A program made the position numbers and the translations under genes. This document shows, one piece after another, positions 61,765 through 64,000 of a stretch of 64,000 nucleotides of DNA. The notes beneath the pieces are model-generated. The model saw only the letters and a program-made list of their open reading frames with translations. It had not been told where the DNA came from and searched no databases. This DNA comes from CAVSRC01 sp963781775. Lineage in GTDB: Bacteria > Pseudomonadota > Alphaproteobacteria > Rhizobiales > Kaistiaceae. Within the stretch, counting starts at the first letter, position 1; the number at the start of each line of letters is the position of its first letter. Location: NCBI GenBank assembly GCA_963781775.1, contig CAWAHE010000024.1, positions 248,001-312,000 on the forward strand, written 5' to 3'.

Positions 61765-63645
61765 TTAGTCGTTCAGCGCTTCGGCGGGCCGGGACGTTCT
61801 CCGCCAATGAAGCGTCAATGCCAGAAGGACGAGGCCAGCCGGGATAGCGATCGCGGCATTGACCGCCAGAACTGCGATACCGGCGACAAGGCGAATGGCC
61901 CGCTGCCAATAAGGAAGCGTTCGGCCGTCCCAGCCGACCAGTCCGGTCACCAGTCCCCAGGTCGACACAGCAAAAGCGACGCAGGCCCAGACGGCGCCGC
62001 CGATCGAGGCGTTCTCGGTGATCAGCAGGACGTCGGGGTGATAGACGAACAGGAAAGGGATGATAAATCCCGGCGCCGCGAGGCGCGCCGCCGCCCAGCC
62101 CGTCTCCATCGGTTTGGCGCCTGCAATCGGCGCAGCGGCGAAGGCCGACAACGCCACCGGCGGCGTTATGGAACTCAACACTGCAAAGTAGAGCATGAAC
62201 AGATGGGCGGCGATGATCGGAACGCCGAGGCTGGAAATCGCGGGCCCCAGAACGATGGCAATTATCAGATAGGCGGCGCCCGTCGGCACGCCCATGCCGA
62301 GGAACAAGCTCGCCAGCATCACCATGACGAGGGCAATGGCCAGGTTGTCGTGTGCGTAGGCAAGCACGTTTTCGGCAAACATGATGCCGACACCCGTCAT
62401 GTTGACGACTCCGATCACGAACCCGATTCCCGCGACGACGATCATCAACACCGAGCACGAGCGACCAGCCTCGACCAGCGCCTCCCACCATTTCTTCGGA
62501 TGGCGGAATTCGGGGAAGAGAATGAGACAGGCGACGAACGCCACGGTGGTTGCGTAGGCGCCGGCGTTCTGCGCCGTGCGCCCGGTTACCAGCACGCCGA
62601 CAATCACCGCGAGCGGCGCCCAGAACGCCAGGCTCTTGATCATGTCGTCGCGTGTGATCCTCTTCCGCTCGGAACGGGGGAGCGGCTTGATGTTCTTCCG
62701 CCGGGCTTCGACCGAGACAAAGACGAACAGCGAGCCGTAGTACATAAGGGCAGGTATCAAGGCCGCCACGATGATCTGAAGGTAGGGAATGCCGGTGACA
62801 TCCGACATCAGAAACGCAACGGCCCCCATGACCGGCGGCATGATTTGACCGCCCGTTGACGCCGCCGCCTCAACGCCGCCGGCAAAGCGCGCCGAGAAAC
62901 CGACCTTCTTGATAACGGGAATCGTGAACACGCCGGTCGACACGACATTGGCGACCGCGGCTCCGGACATTGTGCCGAATAACGCAGAACCGACGATCGC
63001 CGCATGCGCCGGCCCGCCAGCCAGGCGACCGGTCGCCGCAAAGGCGATCTTGAGCAACACCTCGCCGGCCCCGGCCGCCTGAAGCACGGCGCCGAGCACC
63101 ACATAGATAAGAACAATGCGGCCGACGACTTCGACCGGTCGACCGAATGAACCGTCGGTCGAGAACCAGAGGTTTTCGGCAACGCGGGTCCAGTCCTCGT
63201 TTCCACCGCCGATGCCGGCCGGCGCGAGCACGTAGACGCCGGCCAGCACGATCACGAGCAGCATTGGGATGCCGAAGAACCGATAGGTCAGGTAGGAGAT
63301 CAGCGCGAACGAGATCCAGGCGAGGATGTCCTGCGTCAGGCTGATGTCGACGAAGGAGAACTCCTGCTCGAACATCAACCTGGCCCAGTCCAGGACCAGG
63401 AAGATCGTGGCGGCCGCAAGCAAGCCATGCAGGACGAGCATCCAGGTCGGCGCTGGCGATCCTTCCGAACCGCGCCAGGCTGCGAAACCGTAAAGCAGCG
63501 CCAGGAGGACCGTCAGCCCCGACACCACGACGTTGTCGAAGACGCCGAAGGTTGCGACGTAGATTGCGAACAGCGACATGGCAGCGCCAAGAATCGACGA
63601 CGCATGGTCGAACGCGCCGACTATCGTAGCCCTCGTGAAAGCCAT
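61765..63645 (-). CDS. TRAP transporter permease, DctQ-DctM fused (4TM/12TM)
   Basis: A 626-aa inner-membrane protein with about 18 hydrophobic segments, combining the small and large TRAP subunits as in TAXI systems. It carries the DctM signatures GGPAHAAIVGSALFGTMSGAAVANVVSTG, AAASTGGQIMPPVMGAVAFLM and the late repeat LGMGVPTGAAYLI...ITPPVALSAFAAAPIA. Sodium-coupled uptake is expected. I start at MAFTRATIVGAF (63645) after GGGAGGAAAC. First gene of the operon, divergent from an IclR regulator 86 bp away. Confidence 0.93.
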   Translation of the reverse strand: MAFTRATIVGAFDHASSILGAAMSLFAIYVATFGVFDNVVVSGLTVLLALLYGFAAWRGSEGSPAPTWMLVLHGLLAAATIFLVLDWARLMFEQEFSFVDISLTQDILAWISFALISYLTYRFFGIPMLLVIVLAGVYVLAPAGIGGGNEDWTRVAENLWFSTDGSFGRPVEVVGRIVLIYVVLGAVLQAAGAGEVLLKIAFAATGRLAGGPAHAAIVGSALFGTMSGAAVANVVSTGVFTIPVIKKVGFSARFAGGVEAAASTGGQIMPPVMGAVAFLMSDVTGIPYLQIIVAALIPALMYYGSLFVFVSVEARRKNIKPLPRSERKRITRDDMIKSLAFWAPLAVIVGVLVTGRTAQNAGAYATTVAFVACLILFPEFRHPKKWWEALVEAGRSCSVLMIVVAGIGFVIGVVNMTGVGIMFAENVLAYAHDNLAIALVMVMLASLFLGMGVPTGAAYLIIAIVLGPAISSLGVPIIAAHLFMLYFAVLSSITPPVALSAFAAAPIAGAKPMETGWAAARLAAPGFIIPFLFVYHPDVLLITENASIGGAVWACVAFAVSTWGLVTGLVGWDGRTLPYWQRAIRLVAGIAVLAVNAAIAIPAGLVLLALTLHWRRTSRPAEALND

Positions 63646-63704
63646 GTTTCCTCCCGCGGGCAGGCTACACCGCGGTCTTGCTGCCTCAATCAAAAAGCGC
63701 GTAA

Positions 63705-63723
63705 CGTGCCGCTCAGCGGCACG
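63705..63723. promoter_or_regulatory. Operator-like dyad at the IclR/TRAP promoter
   Basis: Perfect 8-bp arms CGTGCCGC and GCGGCACG around TCA, ending eight bases before the IclR ATG and about 60 bp upstream of the TRAP permease. Its placement suits control of both divergent units. It is unlike the TTCA-N4-TGAA sites of the other IclR regulator. Confidence 0.55.
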
Positions 63724-63731
63724 GTGGGCAG

Positions 63732-64000
63732 ATGAAGCTGGAGCACAAATCGCTGGATCGAGGCATCACGGTCCTCGAAATCCTTGCCCGGACGGGCTCA
63801 TGCTCGCTGGCCGATCTCTACGCGCAGAGTGGCATCTCAAAATCGTCGCTCCGCCGTTTGCTGGCGACGATGGTCGAGAGGCGGGTGGTCCGGCGCTCGC
63901 TTGCCGATGGCCGCTACCGCACGAGCATGACCATGCCGGTGAGCGCGGGCCTGCCGGTGCCGGCGGACATGGCTTTTGTGGTGGACGTGGCGCTGCCGCA
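63732..64000 (+). CDS. IclR-family regulator (3' end cut by window)
   Basis: The first 89 codons show an IclR winged helix: LDRGITVLEILARTGSCSLADLYAQSGISKSSLRRLLATMV followed by the wing RRVVRRSLADGRYRTS. The ligand-binding domain begins but is cut off. It is divergent from the TAXI-TRAP/sulfatase operon, its probable target. Confidence 0.85.
   Translation, partial: MKLEHKSLDRGITVLEILARTGSCSLADLYAQSGISKSSLRRLLATMVERRVVRRSLADGRYRTSMTMPVSAGLPVPADMAFVVDVALP

Overview
The window is GC-rich DNA (coding third positions almost all G or C) from an alphaproteobacterium, most likely of the Hyphomicrobiales/Rhizobiales. The evidence is the dense set of solute transporters, an AglEFGK-type sugar transporter, a UrtABCDE urea transporter behind a sigma-54 promoter, a DUF2849-CysI-CysG sulfur locus, and the GTCCC...GGGACCCAGGG style of intergenic palindromes. 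No transposase, integrase, phage gene, rRNA, intact tRNA or CRISPR array was seen. It reads as ordinary chromosome with several local scars.

Layout. 1-3376 (minus): sulfite/nitrite reductase (cut by the window edge), DUF2849 protein and siroheme synthase. 3528-11377: an aglEFGK-type ABC transporter (minus) divergent from a LacI regulator, which is followed by dgoK and dgoA (plus). LacI-type operators lie in the shared promoter region. 11374-13769: a MarR / 51-aa membrane protein / VOC module lying between dgoA and a 213-bp diverged copy of the dgoA 3' end, then an alpha/beta hydrolase. 13933-19693 (minus): the urea transporter urtABCDE with a textbook -24/-12 promoter and an NtrC-like dyad. 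19867-27696 (plus): a giant alpha-2-macroglobulin gene whose signal peptide is joined to its body only through an A AAA AAG slippery site, followed by penicillin-binding protein 1C. 27720-31574 (minus): a methyltransferase, a repeat-rich 0.9-kb gap, 6-phosphogluconate dehydrogenase and a hemerythrin-like protein.

31653-44869: two CUT1-type sugar ABC transporters flank an Fe-dependent alcohol dehydrogenase, an enolase-superfamily dehydratase, an IclR regulator and a VOC protein. Matching TTCA-N4-TGAA dyads in three promoter regions suggest one IclR regulon. 44912-49915 (minus): a HAAT-type (Liv) transporter with a fused LivM-LivG protein and a strong terminator after its binding-protein gene. 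50106-55873 (plus): an XRE/ScfR-like regulator carrying a HisKA-like segment, a stand-alone receiver protein, a two-TM small protein, a CrbS-like SLC5-histidine kinase and a haloacid dehalogenase. 55884-57470 (minus): peptide chain release factor 3. 57512-58957: a scar resembling the 3' end of tRNA-Phe, then a TreT-like trehalose synthase with a frameshift near its C-terminus. 58999-64000: a sulfatase-family hydrolase and a TAXI-TRAP transporter (minus), divergent from a second IclR regulator cut by the window end.

The theme is scavenging of sugars, sugar acids, urea, branched-chain-type solutes and possibly sulfated or phosphonated compounds, with each transporter beside its own regulator. 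The least ordinary items are the frameshift-joined alpha-2-macroglobulin gene, the ScfR-like regulator with a phosphoacceptor-like domain next to a two-component system, the inferred IclR regulon, and the 213-bp duplication around the MarR module.
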